Assembly: GCF_025642255.1 (NCBI RefSeq)
Contig: NZ_CP106759.1
Location: 1,267,501 to 1,331,500 of the forward strand
Origin: Stenotrophomonas maltophilia
GTDB taxonomy: Bacteria; Pseudomonadota; Gammaproteobacteria; Xanthomonadales; Xanthomonadaceae
Reading direction: 5' to 3'
Length of the DNA stretch: 64,000 bases
Shown here: positions 19,260-29,041 of the stretch, piece after piece
Layout: every line of letters begins with the position of its first letter
How positions within the stretch are numbered: the first letter of the stretch is position 1
Position numbers and translations under genes: made by a program
Notes under the pieces: generated by a model
Told to the model about the DNA's origin: nothing
The model's database searches: none
The model's input: the letters and a program-made list of their open reading frames with translations, nothing else

Positions 19260-19283
19260 TTTTTTGGAAGAGAATGCACTCCC

Positions 19284-19727
19284 ATGATCTGTCCTGCAAC
19301 CACTCCCCCCAGCTTCGGCCTGCTGCTGCGCCAGGTGCGCGACGGCCTGGTCCGCCAGCTTGACGCGTCCATGGCCGAAGAAGACCTGGGCATCGGCTTC
19401 ACCCACTACATCGGGTTGAAGGTGCTCTCGAACATGGCCCCCTGTACCGCCAACGAACTGGCCCAGGCCATCGACCAGGTACCCAGTGCCGTCACCCGCC
19501 TGCTGGACAAGCTCGAAGCCCTGGGCTGCGTTCGCCGCGAGGCACATGCGCAGGACCGCCGTGCGCTGCAGATCGTGCTGACCGATGAAGGCCGCGCACT
19601 GTGGGCGCGCTTGAAGCTGCGCGGCGACGCGGTGATGGATTACGCCCTGCGCGATCTGTCCGCCGACGAGCGCACGCTGCTGTTGTCCCTCCTGACCCGA
19701 ATCCGCGATTCCCTGACGACCCCATGA
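19284..19727 (+). CDS. emrR: MarR-family regulator of the EmrCAB efflux operon
   Basis: 147-residue winged-helix repressor. It carries the MarR recognition region NELAQAIDQVPSAVTRLLDKL and wing GCVRREAHAQDRRALQIVLT. It is followed directly by genes for an outer-membrane factor, membrane-fusion protein and MFS transporter, matching the S. maltophilia emrRCAB arrangement, where EmrR represses the pump. The start at 19284 (MICPATTPP) was chosen; an upstream in-frame ATG at 19227 would run through the AT-rich palindrome and is less likely. The stop overlaps the emrC ATG (ATGA). Confidence 0.87.
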   Translation: MICPATTPPSFGLLLRQVRDGLVRQLDASMAEEDLGIGFTHYIGLKVLSNMAPCTANELAQAIDQVPSAVTRLLDKLEALGCVRREAHAQDRRALQIVLTDEGRALWARLKLRGDAVMDYALRDLSADERTLLLSLLTRIRDSLTTP

Positions 19728-21217
19728 ACCCGATCCCGCATTCCTCATTCCGCCGGTCCGGGCGCGCGCTGCTGCTGTCGGCGCTGGCGCTGGCGCTGGC
19801 CGCCTGTGCCAGCAGCCGCGGCCTCGAACCGCAGGCCCGCCTGCTCGATGTGGACAGCCTGCACAGCGAGCGCACCCTGGCCGACACCGATCTCAGTGCC
19901 ACCGGCTTCCCCGCACAGGACTGGTGGAAGGCATTGGGCGATGCGCAGCTGGACGCGCTGATCGCCGAAGGCCTGGCCGGTCATCCGAGCCTGGACGCCG
20001 CCGACGCACGTCTGCGCCAGGCGCAGGCCAAGGTCGGTACCGCACGCGCTGACCGCCTGCCCAGTCTCTCCGTTTCCGGCGGCTATACCGGGCTTCGCCT
20101 GCCCGAGTCGATGGCCGGCGACGAGATCGGTGGCCACTACGCAGGCAGCAGCCAGGTCGCTTTCGACTTCAGCTACGGCATCGACCTGTGGGGCGGCAAG
20201 CGCGCCGCCTGGGAAGCGGCCGTGGATGGCGCGCATGCCGCCACCGTGGAGGCCCAGGCCGCACGCCTGAATCTGTCCACCGGCATCGCCCAGGCCTATG
20301 CGGACCTTGCTTACGCGTGGCAGCTCGACGATGTCGCCGAGGAAGAACTGACGCGGTCGCAGAAGTCGCTGGAACTGACCCGGCAGCGTCGCCGCGCTGG
20401 CATCGACAGCGATCTGCAGGTGCGCCAGGCCGAAGCCCGCGTGCCCGCCGCGCAACAGCAGGTGCAGGCCGCGCAGCAACGTATCGACGCCGCCCGCACC
20501 GCATTGGCTGCCCTGGTCGGCAAGGGCCCCGACCGTGGCCTGACGATCGAGCGTCCGCATCCGTTGAATCCGACGGCCCTGCAGCTGCCAGGCGTGCTGC
20601 CCAGCGAGCTGCTCGGCCGTCGTCCTGACATCGTCGCCGCACGCTGGCGCGTGGAAGCGGCCAACAAGCAGATCAAGGTCGCCAGGACGAAGTTCTACCC
20701 GAGCCTCAACCTGACCGCCCTGGCCGGCGTGGTTGCGCCGAATGTCGGCGATCTGCTGCAGAGCAGTTCCACCTTCGCCTACATCGGCCCGGCGCTGAGC
20801 CTGCCGATCTTCGAAGGCGGCAAGCTGCGCGCCAACCTGGCCGACACCGATGCGCAGTACGACCTGGCGGTGGCCAGTTACAACCAGGCGGTGCTTGACG
20901 CACTGCGCGACGTGGCCGACCAGGTCAATGCGGTGCGCTCGCTGGCGCAGCAGGCGCAGTCGCAGCAGCAGGCCGTGGACACGGCGCGTGCAGCGTTCGA
21001 CCTGGCCGGGCAGCGTTACCGCGCCGGCATCGGCAGCTACCTGGATGTGCTGTCCGCACAGTCCACCCTGCTGCAGTCACAACAGCAGCTGGCCAGCCTG
21101 CAGTCGCAGCAGGTGCAGACCTCGGTGCGCCTGAGCAAAGCGCTGGGCGGGGGCTTCCAGCCCAGTGATGCCGATCGCGCGCCGCTTGCCTCCCATTCCG
21201 ATTCCTCGCATTCCTGA
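19724..21217 (+). CDS. emrC: NodT-type outer-membrane factor of EmrCAB pump
   Basis: 497-residue outer-membrane lipoprotein of the TolC/NodT family that forms the exit duct of the pump. Signal peptide with lipobox LAAC (Cys near residue 26), then two repeated outer-membrane efflux halves (WWKALGDAQLDALIAEGLAGHPSL; GVLPSELLGRRPDIVAARWRVE). The ATG lies in the ATGA overlap with emrR. Gene order emrR-emrC-emrA-emrB is as described for S. maltophilia EmrCAB. Confidence 0.9.
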   Translation: MNPIPHSSFRRSGRALLLSALALALAACASSRGLEPQARLLDVDSLHSERTLADTDLSATGFPAQDWWKALGDAQLDALIAEGLAGHPSLDAADARLRQAQAKVGTARADRLPSLSVSGGYTGLRLPESMAGDEIGGHYAGSSQVAFDFSYGIDLWGGKRAAWEAAVDGAHAATVEAQAARLNLSTGIAQAYADLAYAWQLDDVAEEELTRSQKSLELTRQRRRAGIDSDLQVRQAEARVPAAQQQVQAAQQRIDAARTALAALVGKGPDRGLTIERPHPLNPTALQLPGVLPSELLGRRPDIVAARWRVEAANKQIKVARTKFYPSLNLTALAGVVAPNVGDLLQSSSTFAYIGPALSLPIFEGGKLRANLADTDAQYDLAVASYNQAVLDALRDVADQVNAVRSLAQQAQSQQQAVDTARAAFDLAGQRYRAGIGSYLDVLSAQSTLLQSQQQLASLQSQQVQTSVRLSKALGGGFQPSDADRAPLASHSDSSHS

Positions 21218-21228
21218 AGATCCCCGCC

Positions 21229-22407
21229 ATGAGCCAGACCCAAGACACTGCGGCCCCGGCCGCCTCCAACCGCCGCAGCAACCTGCTGCGGGGCCTGTTC
21301 GTCATCGTCGTGCTGCTGCTTGCCGCACTGGCGCTGTGGTATTTCATGTTCGGCCGTTGGTTCGAAGAAACCGACGATGCCTACGTGCAGGGCAACCTTG
21401 TACAGATCACCCCGCTGGTGGCAGGCACCGTGGTCGCCATCAATGCCGATGACGGCATGCGCGTGGAGCGTGGCCAGCTGCTGGTGCAGCTGGACCCGGC
21501 CGATACGTCCGTGGCCCTGCAGCAGGCTGAAGCCAACCTGGCCAAGACCGTTCGCCAGACCCGTGGCCTGTATCGCAGCGTGGAAGGCGCGCAGGCAGAC
21601 CTGAATGCCCGTCAGGTGACCCTGAAGCGCGTGCGCGAGGACTTCGCCCGCCGCAGGGATCTGGCCGCCACCGGTGCCATCTCCAACGAAGAACTCGCCC
21701 ATGCCCGCGATGAGCTGGCGGCGGCGGAAGCAGCGGTGGCCGGTTCGCGCGAGACCGTCGAGCGCAACCGTGCGCTGGTCGACGATACGGTGATCGCCAC
21801 CCAGCCCGACGTGCAGGCGGCCGCCGCGCAGCTGCGCCAGGCCTACCTCAACAATGCCCGCGCCGGCATCGTCGCGCCGGTCACCGGTTATGTGGCCCGT
21901 CGCTCGGTGCAGGTGGGCCAGCGTGTGCAGCCGGGTGCCGCACTGATGGCCGTGGTGCCGACCGAGCAGATGTGGGTCGAGGCCAACTTCAAGGAAACCC
22001 AGCTGCGCCACATGCGCCTGGGCCAGGAAGTGGAGCTGAAGTCTGACCTGTACGCCGGCGATGTGAAGTACAAGGGCCGCGTGCAGAGCCTGGGTCTGGG
22101 GACCGGCTCGGCGTTCTCGCTGCTGCCGGCGCAGAACGCCAGCGGCAACTGGATCAAGATCGTGCAGCGCGTTCCGGTGCGCATCGCCATCGATGCCAAG
22201 CAGCTTGCCGAACATCCGTTGCGTATCGGCCTGTCGATGAAGGCCGAGGTGAGCCTGCGCGACCAGAAGGGCGAGGTGCTGCCGAGCGCCCCGGCCAAGG
22301 GCACGGTGTTCGACACCGACGTCTATGCCAAGCAGCTGCATGATGCCGACGAGGTGATCCACTCGATCATCCAGGGCAACGTGCCGCAGCAGTCGAAGGT
22401 GGGCTGA
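21229..22407 (+). CDS. emrA: EmrA-type membrane fusion protein
   Basis: 392-residue periplasmic adaptor. One N-terminal membrane helix (LFVIVVLLLAALALWYFMF, about residues 24-42), then the lipoyl/barrel-sandwich start ETDDAYVQGNLVQITPLVAG, a long coiled-coil hairpin of about 120 residues, and the second lipoyl half (NARAGIVAPVTGYVARR). It bridges the MFS transporter EmrB to the outer-membrane factor EmrC. It begins 12 bases after emrC. Confidence 0.92.
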   Translation: MSQTQDTAAPAASNRRSNLLRGLFVIVVLLLAALALWYFMFGRWFEETDDAYVQGNLVQITPLVAGTVVAINADDGMRVERGQLLVQLDPADTSVALQQAEANLAKTVRQTRGLYRSVEGAQADLNARQVTLKRVREDFARRRDLAATGAISNEELAHARDELAAAEAAVAGSRETVERNRALVDDTVIATQPDVQAAAAQLRQAYLNNARAGIVAPVTGYVARRSVQVGQRVQPGAALMAVVPTEQMWVEANFKETQLRHMRLGQEVELKSDLYAGDVKYKGRVQSLGLGTGSAFSLLPAQNASGNWIKIVQRVPVRIAIDAKQLAEHPLRIGLSMKAEVSLRDQKGEVLPSAPAKGTVFDTDVYAKQLHDADEVIHSIIQGNVPQQSKVG

Positions 22408-22414
22408 GGTCGCC

Positions 22415-24001
22415 ATGTCCGCCCAAGCTCCAGCCGCGCCCGGAAGCCCGGGCGCACCGGCGGCGCCGGGTGCGGCCGCCGGGTTTCTGCCGCCGAGCGT
22501 GGCCCTGTGCACCGTGGGCCTGGCGATGGCCTCCTTCATGCAGGTGCTCGACACCACCATCGCCAACGTCTCGCTGCCGACCATCGCCGGCAATCTCGGC
22601 GCCAGTTCGCAGCAGGCGACGTGGGTCATCACTTCGTTCGCGGTCAGCACGGCCATCGCACTGCCGCTGACCGGCTGGCTCAGCCGCCGTTTCGGCGAGC
22701 GCAAGCTGTTCGTCTGGGCCACGCTGGCCTTCGTCATCACCTCGCTGTTGTGTGGCCTGGCGCAGAGCATGGGCATGCTGGTGGTGTCGCGCGCCCTGCA
22801 GGGCTTCGTGGCCGGCCCGATGTATCCGATCACGCAGTCGTTGCTGGTCTCGATCTATCCACGCGAGAAACGCGGGCAGGCGTTGGCGCTGCTGGCGATG
22901 ATCACCGTGGTCGCGCCGATCTGCGGGCCGATTCTCGGGGGCTGGATCACGGACAACTACAGCTGGGAATGGATCTTCCTGATCAACGTGCCGCTGGGCA
23001 TCTTCGCCGCGCTGGTGGTGGGCAACCAGCTGAAGGGCCGTCCGGAACACGTGGAGAAGCCGAAGATGGACTACGTCGGCCTGATCACGCTGGTGATCGG
23101 CGTCGGCGCACTGCAGCTGGTGCTCGACCTGGGCAACGACGAGGACTGGTTCTCCTCCACCCGGATCGTGGTGCTGGCCTGCGTGGCGGTCGTGGCGCTG
23201 ACGGTGTTCCTGATCTGGGAACTGACCGACAAGGACCCGATCGTCGACCTGAAACTGTTCCGCCACCGCAACTTCCGCGCCGGCACGCTGGCGATGGTGG
23301 TGGCCTATGCCGCATTCTTCAGCGTGGCCCTGCTGATTCCGCAGTGGCTGCAGCGCGACATGGGGTACACGGCGATCTGGGCAGGGCTGGCGACGGCGCC
23401 GATCGGCGTGCTGCCGGTGATCATGACGCCGTTCGTGGGCAAGTATGCCTCGCGCTTTGACATGCGCATGCTGGCGACCATCGCCTTCGTGTTCCTGTCG
23501 ATGACCAGCTTCCTGCGCTCGGGCTTCAATCTGCAGGTGGACTTCCAGCACGTGGCCGGCGTGCAGCTGATCATGGGCATCGGCGTGGCGCTGTTCTTCA
23601 TGCCAGTTCTACAGATCCTGCTGTCGGATCTGGATGGTCGCGAAATTGCCGCGGGTTCGGGCCTGGCCACGTTCCTGCGCACGCTGGGCGGCAGCTTTGC
23701 AGCGTCGCTGACCACCTGGCTGTGGGCACGTCGCACGCAGGTGCACCACGCCGATCTGACCGAACACATTTCGGCCTATCAGCCGGGCATGCAGGACCAG
23801 GTTGCGGCGATGGGGCAGGGTGACCTGCAGCATGGTGCAGCGGTGCTCAACACCATGATCAACCACCAGGCATCGCAGATGGGCTTCAACGACATCTTCT
23901 TCCTGCTGGGCTGGATCTTCCTGGCCATCATCACCTTCCTGTGGCTGGCCAAGCCGCCGTTCGGTGCCGGTGCCGGTGCAGCGGCCGGTGGCGGGCACTG
24001 A
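22415..24001 (+). CDS. emrB: EmrB-type MFS multidrug transporter (DHA2)
   Basis: 528-residue inner-membrane drug:H+ antiporter of the 14-helix DHA2 family. Motif C and the N-terminal signature are visible in MQVLDTTIANVSLPTIAGNL, motif A in GWLSRRFGERKLF, and ICGPILGGWITDNYSWEWIF. The N-terminal 25 residues are Pro/Ala/Gly-rich. It starts eight bases after emrA, and a clear terminator follows, closing the operon. Known substrates of S. maltophilia EmrCAB are hydrophobic compounds such as CCCP, nalidixic acid and erythromycin; I infer the same here. Confidence 0.92.
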   Translation: MSAQAPAAPGSPGAPAAPGAAAGFLPPSVALCTVGLAMASFMQVLDTTIANVSLPTIAGNLGASSQQATWVITSFAVSTAIALPLTGWLSRRFGERKLFVWATLAFVITSLLCGLAQSMGMLVVSRALQGFVAGPMYPITQSLLVSIYPREKRGQALALLAMITVVAPICGPILGGWITDNYSWEWIFLINVPLGIFAALVVGNQLKGRPEHVEKPKMDYVGLITLVIGVGALQLVLDLGNDEDWFSSTRIVVLACVAVVALTVFLIWELTDKDPIVDLKLFRHRNFRAGTLAMVVAYAAFFSVALLIPQWLQRDMGYTAIWAGLATAPIGVLPVIMTPFVGKYASRFDMRMLATIAFVFLSMTSFLRSGFNLQVDFQHVAGVQLIMGIGVALFFMPVLQILLSDLDGREIAAGSGLATFLRTLGGSFAASLTTWLWARRTQVHHADLTEHISAYQPGMQDQVAAMGQGDLQHGAAVLNTMINHQASQMGFNDIFFLLGWIFLAIITFLWLAKPPFGAGAGAAAGGGH

Positions 24002-24032
24002 AACTGCCCGCAAACACGGCGCTGTATGTCGA

Positions 24033-24055
24033 CCCCGCCGCAAGGCGGGGTTTTT
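24033..24055 (+). terminator. Terminator of emrRCAB
   Basis: Stem CCCCGCC/GGCGGGG with loop GCAA followed by five T, 31 bases after the emrB stop. Confidence 0.85.
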
Positions 24056-24140
24056 GTCTGTGGGTGAGTTCTGCCAGGCGGCGTTCGCGCAACGCGCGGA
24101 AGGCGTCGCCATTGCGTTGACGCTGCGGATTCCGGAAACG

Positions 24141-24163
24141 AAAAAACCCGCTTTCGCGGGTTT
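24141..24163 (-). terminator. Terminator of first tRNA-Leu
   Basis: On the minus strand, ACCCGC-GAAA-GCGGGT stem followed by a T6 run, 16 bases after the CCA end of the tRNA gene. The same sequence recurs behind the second tRNA copy. Confidence 0.8.
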
Positions 24164-24178
24164 CATCATCATGAGTCG

Positions 24179-24263
<85 letters not shown>

Positions 24264-24313
24264 GACTCAGGAGGGGAATTCTGCGGTACGGCATCGGATG
24301 TGTCAACACCATT

Positions 24314-25213
24314 TCATGCTTTTTTCTCCGCTTCCACGCCGAGGTGCAGCAGCAGGCTGCGCATCGCTGTCGACAGCCGTGTCCAGTCGGCGAAGCAGGC
24401 ACACAGGCGGCGCTGTGCCCACGCATCCGCGAGGGGCACCGCCAGCGCCTGTGTCGCGCGGCGGTGCTGGCGGGCGATGGTGCGCGGCACGATACCCACG
24501 CCGATGCCGTGACCCACCATGATGCACACGCCTTCGAAGGTCTTCATGCGGATGCGCACGTCCAACCGATGGCCGATGTCGCGTGCCTGCGCTTCGATGT
24601 AGGTCTGCAGCGCATTGCCATCGGCCAGCGCGACGAAGGTTTCGCTGGCCACATCGGCGAAGGCCAGCGTGCGACGGGCCGCGAAACGATGGCCTGCGGG
24701 CAGCAGCATCACCAGGGGATCCTCGGCAACGACATGGCGTTGCAGGCCGGTTGCCTCGACCGCATCACTGATGATTCCCGCTTCGGCTTGGCCAGCGGTC
24801 AGGGCGCGGACCACTTCAGGGCTGGTGCGTTCGTGCAGTTCGACGTGCAGGCGTGGGCGTTCGGCCAGCCAGGGAGCCAACCGGGAAGGCAGGTAGCTGG
24901 TCAGTGCGGCGGTGTTGGCATACAGGTGCAGGGTGCCGCGCGCGCCCTTCGCGAAGGCCTGCAGTTCGCCCCGCAGCTGTGCCTGTTGATGCAGGATCTG
25001 GCGCGCGTGGTGGGCGAGGGCGGCCCCGGCTTCGGTCAGGCTCACGCCGCGCGGGTGACGCACCAGCAGCGCGGTGCCGGCGTCGTTCTCGATCGCGCGC
25101 AGGCGTTCGCTGGCAGAGCCCAGCGCCAGGTTCGCCTGCGCGGCGCCTGCGGTGATGCTGCCGGCGTCGGCCACGGCCAGGAACAGGCGCAGGTCGGCGA
25201 TGTCCATCCGCAT
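24314..25213 (-). CDS. LysR-family transcriptional regulator
   Basis: 299-residue regulator with an N-terminal helix-turn-helix (MDIADLRLFLAVADAGSITA, then ASERLRAIENDAGTALLVRHPRG) and a C-terminal substrate-binding domain. It is divergent from a TauE/SafE-type permease with about 100 bp between the starts, so it probably controls that gene. The ATG at 25213 has GAGG eight bases upstream and fits the family start; the longer open frame upstream reaches into the neighbouring intergenic space. Confidence 0.88.
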   Translation of the reverse strand: MRMDIADLRLFLAVADAGSITAGAAQANLALGSASERLRAIENDAGTALLVRHPRGVSLTEAGAALAHHARQILHQQAQLRGELQAFAKGARGTLHLYANTAALTSYLPSRLAPWLAERPRLHVELHERTSPEVVRALTAGQAEAGIISDAVEATGLQRHVVAEDPLVMLLPAGHRFAARRTLAFADVASETFVALADGNALQTYIEAQARDIGHRLDVRIRMKTFEGVCIMVGHGIGVGIVPRTIARQHRRATQALAVPLADAWAQRRLCACFADWTRLSTAMRSLLLHLGVEAEKKA

Positions 25214-25313
25214 GTCACGGCCCTCGTTGCGTGCCGCCTGCCTTCGGGCCAGCCGAAGGGTGGGGCGCATAAGCCGCATTGTGCGCGGAAGGCGCGCTGG
25301 TTCCAATGACGGC

Positions 25314-26060
25314 ATGAGTGAGACGACATTCTTCTATGGTCTGCTGGTCGCCGTGTTCATGCTGGCGGGGGTGGTCAAGGGCGTGACCGGCATGGGCCTG
25401 CCAACCGTGGCGATGGGCCTGCTGGGAGGGGCGCTGTCGCCGGTGGCGGCGGCGTCGATGCTGTTCATTCCGACCTTCGTCACCAACGCCTGGCAACTGC
25501 TGGCCGGGCCATCACTGGGGCCGATCGTGCGACGCCTGTGGCCGATGATGCTGGCCGTGGTGGTGGTGACCCTGGGCGCGGCGACGTTGCTGGTGCGGGT
25601 CGACCGCACGTGGTCGCGCGTGACGCTGGGCGTGGCGCTGGTGGTGTATGCGCTGTACGCCTTGGTTGCGCCGGTATTCCGTGTGCCGCAGCGGCGTGAG
25701 CGCTGGCTGGGCCCGCTGGTGGGGGCGATGTCCGGCGTGGTGACCGGGGCGACCGGAGTGTTCGTGATGCCGGCGGTGCCGTACCTGCAGTCGCTGGGGC
25801 TGCAACGCGAAGAGCTGGTGCAGGCGCTGGGCCTGGCGTTCACGGTGTCGACCCTCTCGTTGACGGGCGGGCTGGTGCTGCACGGCGCATTCGGTGTGCA
25901 GCAGCTGGGATTGAGCGCGCTGGCGGTGTTGCCGGCGCTGGCGGGCATGTGGCTGGGGCAGGTGGTCCGGCAGCGGATCAGTGCGCGGGTGTTCCGCGTG
26001 TGCTTCCTGGGCTTCCTGCTGCTGCTGGGCCTGGAGCTGGTGCTGCGACCGCTGTTCTGA
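25314..26060 (+). CDS. TauE/SafE (TSUP) family permease
   Basis: 248-residue membrane protein with about eight hydrophobic segments and the two TSUP repeat signatures (AGVVKGVTGMGLPTVAMGLL near the N-terminus; MSGVVTGATGVFVMPAVPYL near residue 145). Members export sulfite, sulfoacetate or other small organic anions; the substrate is unknown here. It is divergent from the LysR gene and ends before a tRNA terminator. Confidence 0.87.
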   Translation: MSETTFFYGLLVAVFMLAGVVKGVTGMGLPTVAMGLLGGALSPVAAASMLFIPTFVTNAWQLLAGPSLGPIVRRLWPMMLAVVVVTLGAATLLVRVDRTWSRVTLGVALVVYALYALVAPVFRVPQRRERWLGPLVGAMSGVVTGATGVFVMPAVPYLQSLGLQREELVQALGLAFTVSTLSLTGGLVLHGAFGVQQLGLSALAVLPALAGMWLGQVVRQRISARVFRVCFLGFLLLLGLELVLRPLF

Positions 26061-26085
26061 TCCCGTTGGCTGGCGCCCGGACATG

Positions 26086-26110
26086 AAAAAACCCGCTTTC
26101 GCGGGTTTTT
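26086..26110. terminator. Terminator between TSUP gene and second tRNA-Leu
   Basis: ACCCGC/GCGGGT stem flanked by an A-run and a T-run, so it can stop transcription from both sides (TSUP gene on plus, tRNA on minus). Confidence 0.85.
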
Positions 26111-26123
26111 CTCAGTCTCGACG

Positions 26124-26208
<85 letters not shown>

Positions 26209-26302
26209 GTCGAGGAGCGAGATTATGGGGTGCCGTGACGGGGGTGTCAACACCCTTGTGAACGCCCGGCCACGCTGCGGAACGACGGCAGGAAACGCGG
26301 GC

Positions 26303-26335
26303 AAAAAAAATCCCCGCCGAGGCGAGGAGATTTTT
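26303..26335 (-). terminator. Probable terminator of third tRNA-Leu
   Basis: On the minus strand, an imperfect stem (CCTCGCC-TC-GGCGGGG region) followed by eight T, directly after the third tRNA copy and different in sequence from the other two terminators. Confidence 0.7.
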
Positions 26336-26338
26336 CGT

Positions 26339-26423
<85 letters not shown>

Positions 26424-26551
26424 GTTCCAGAGGCGCAATTGTGAAGATGAATCCGCAGGCTGTCAACGACTTCGCGGAGTTTTTTCACGTGGCGCCTGCA
26501 AGCGGGTCGCTGACCGGTTCTGCACGCCGTCAGCGGCTACCATGGAGGGCG

Positions 26552-29011
26552 ATGACTACCAAAAAACCAAGCAAGGGCGGGAGCAAGTCCCGCAGCCAGG
26601 CCCCGAAGAAGGGCGCCAAGACGGGTGCAGCCCGTACCTCCCAGCCGGGCAAGCCACTGCCGGGCTGGTTCCCGGAACTGGGGGGTGGCGGCGCACCGCC
26701 GCGCGGTCGCCCGGGCCGTGGCGGCGACGCCCCGGGACCGGCGCCGGGCCGCAAGCTGCCGCCGGCCGGCAAGGTGATCGAGGATCCCTACGCGTCCCGC
26801 GAAGCCGAGAAGTACGAACAGCCCATCGCCAGCCGCGAGGCCATTCTGGCCCTGCTGGAGCGCTGCGAAGGGCCGCAGACTGCCGAGGAGCTGGGTGCCC
26901 GCCTGGGCCTGACCGCGCCGGACCGGGCCGAAGCGCTGTCGCGCCGGCTGGGTGCGATGGTCCGTGATGGCCAGCTGGTGCAGAACCGCCGTGGAGGTTT
27001 CGCGCCGGTGCAGGCGCTGAGTCTGGTCACCGGTGTGGTGATCGCCAATCCGGAAGGATTCGGGTTCCTGCGCCCGGTCGAGGGCGGTGACGACCTGTTC
27101 CTGCCGCCCTATGAAATGCGCAAGGTGATGCACGGCGACAAGGTGCTGGCGCGTGTCACCGGCATCGATCATCGCGGCCGCCGCGAAGGCAGCATCGCCC
27201 GCGTGCTCGAGCGCGGCATGACCCGTCTGATCGGTCGCTTCAGCATCGAGATGGGCATCAATTACGTGGTGCCTGATGACAAGCGCGTGCAGCGCAACGT
27301 GCAGGTGCCGCCTGATCAGACCGGAGGTGCGCGTGATGGCCAGCTGGTGGTCTGCGAGCTGACGCAGGCGCCGGACAGCCGCCGTCCGCCGATCGGCCGC
27401 ATCATCGCGGTACTGGGTGACAAGCTGACCGCCTCGCTGGTGGTGGAGACCGCCATCCACGGCCACGAGCTGCCGTTCGAGTTTCCGCAGGAGGTGCTGG
27501 ACGAGGCCGCCGCGGTGCCGCTGGTGGTCGAGCCGGCGATGATCGGCGACCGCGTCGACCTGCGTCGCACGCCGCTGGTGACCATCGATGGCGAGGATGC
27601 CAAGGACTTCGACGATGCGGTGTATTGCGAGCCGAACGCGGAGGGTTTCCGCCTGGTGGTGGCCATCGCCGATGTCTCCAACTATGTGCGTCCGGGCACG
27701 CCGCTGGATGAGGAGGCACAGAAGCGCGCTACCTCGGTGTACTTCCCGGGCTTCGTCGTACCGATGCTGCCGGAGACCCTGTCCAACGGTATCTGCTCGC
27801 TGATGCCCAAGGTCGACCGCATGTGCTTCGTCTGCGACATGCAGATCGACCGCGATGGCCAGGTCGTCCACTCGCGCTTCTACGAAGCGGTGATGAATTC
27901 GCACGCACGTCTGACCTATACCCAGGTGTGGCAGGCCGTGGGCGAGGACGATGCCGGCGCGAAGGCCGTCATCGGCGATCTGCTGCCCCAGGTGCAGCGC
28001 CTGCACCAGCTGTACAAGGTGCTGGCCAAGGCACGTGCCAAGCGCGGGGCCATCGAGTTCGAGAGCAGTGAAGTGCGCTTCGTGCTGGACAATCGTGGCG
28101 AAGTCACCCAGGCCGGCATGCTGGTGCGCAACGACGCGCACAAGCTGATCGAGGAATGCATGATCGCCGCCAACGTGGAGGCGGCCAAGTACCTGCTGTC
28201 GCACCATGTGCCGGCGCCGTACCGCGTCCACGAGAAGCCGCCGGAGACCAAGTACGCCGACCTGCTGGAATTCCTCAAGGAGTTCAAGCTGAGCCTGCCG
28301 CCGTGGTCGAAGGTGCGCCCCGGTGACTACACCAAGCTGTTGAAGAAGATCCGCGACCGTCCCGATGCCACCCTGCTGGAGTCGGTGCTGCTGCGCAGCC
28401 AGAGCCTGGCCGTCTACAGTCCTGACAACCACGGTCACTTCGGGCTCGCGCTGGAGGCGTACGCGCACTTCACTTCGCCGATCCGCCGCTATCCCGATCT
28501 GCTGGTGCATCGCGCGATCAAGCATGCGTTGTCGGGCAAGCCGATGGACAAGTTCACCTACACCGCACGCGAGATGGCAGCGCTGGCGCTGCAGTGCTCC
28601 GAGCGCGAGCGCCGCGCTGACGAGGCCGAACGCGAGGTCGACGAGCGTTACCGGGCCGCGTGGATGGAGAAGCATGTCGGCGGCCAGTTCGATGGCGTGA
28701 TCAGTGGCGTGACCAGCTTCGGTCTGTTCGTGGAACTGGACGATTCCAAGGTGCAGGGCCTGGTCCATGTCACCCAGCTGCCGCAGGACTATTACAAGTT
28801 CGATGCGACCCGCAAGACACTGACCGGTGAACGTCGTGGCAGCAGCTACCGGCTGGGTGACCGCGTGCGCATCCTCGTACTGAAGGCCAGCATGGAAGAG
28901 CGCAAGATCGACTTCCGGCTGGTCGAACACAAGGGCGAGGAAGAAGAGGCAGGACTGTCGCCGCTGCCCGAACGCGGCAAACCGGCCAAGCGCAGGAAAG
29001 AGAAGTACTGA
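26552..29011 (+). CDS. rnr: Ribonuclease R
   Basis: 3'-5' exoribonuclease that degrades structured RNA and takes part in trans-translation. The 819-residue protein has a basic, Gly/Pro-rich N-terminal tail (about 75 residues), a winged-helix domain (AILALLERCEGPQTAEELGA), cold-shock domains, the RNB catalytic core with GEDAKDFDDAVY (about residues 347-358) and an S1 domain near residue 710 (GVISGVTSFGLFVELDD). It ends in a Lys-rich tail. GGAGG lies just before ATG 26552, which separates it from the longer open frame upstream. In E. coli rnr is followed by rlmB; here one gene lies between them. Confidence 0.95.
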   Translation: MTTKKPSKGGSKSRSQAPKKGAKTGAARTSQPGKPLPGWFPELGGGGAPPRGRPGRGGDAPGPAPGRKLPPAGKVIEDPYASREAEKYEQPIASREAILALLERCEGPQTAEELGARLGLTAPDRAEALSRRLGAMVRDGQLVQNRRGGFAPVQALSLVTGVVIANPEGFGFLRPVEGGDDLFLPPYEMRKVMHGDKVLARVTGIDHRGRREGSIARVLERGMTRLIGRFSIEMGINYVVPDDKRVQRNVQVPPDQTGGARDGQLVVCELTQAPDSRRPPIGRIIAVLGDKLTASLVVETAIHGHELPFEFPQEVLDEAAAVPLVVEPAMIGDRVDLRRTPLVTIDGEDAKDFDDAVYCEPNAEGFRLVVAIADVSNYVRPGTPLDEEAQKRATSVYFPGFVVPMLPETLSNGICSLMPKVDRMCFVCDMQIDRDGQVVHSRFYEAVMNSHARLTYTQVWQAVGEDDAGAKAVIGDLLPQVQRLHQLYKVLAKARAKRGAIEFESSEVRFVLDNRGEVTQAGMLVRNDAHKLIEECMIAANVEAAKYLLSHHVPAPYRVHEKPPETKYADLLEFLKEFKLSLPPWSKVRPGDYTKLLKKIRDRPDATLLESVLLRSQSLAVYSPDNHGHFGLALEAYAHFTSPIRRYPDLLVHRAIKHALSGKPMDKFTYTAREMAALALQCSERERRADEAEREVDERYRAAWMEKHVGGQFDGVISGVTSFGLFVELDDSKVQGLVHVTQLPQDYYKFDATRKTLTGERRGSSYRLGDRVRILVLKASMEERKIDFRLVEHKGEEEEAGLSPLPERGKPAKRRKEKY

Positions 29012-29041
29012 TCCGTAGAGCCCGTTCCGGAGGAAAGCAGC

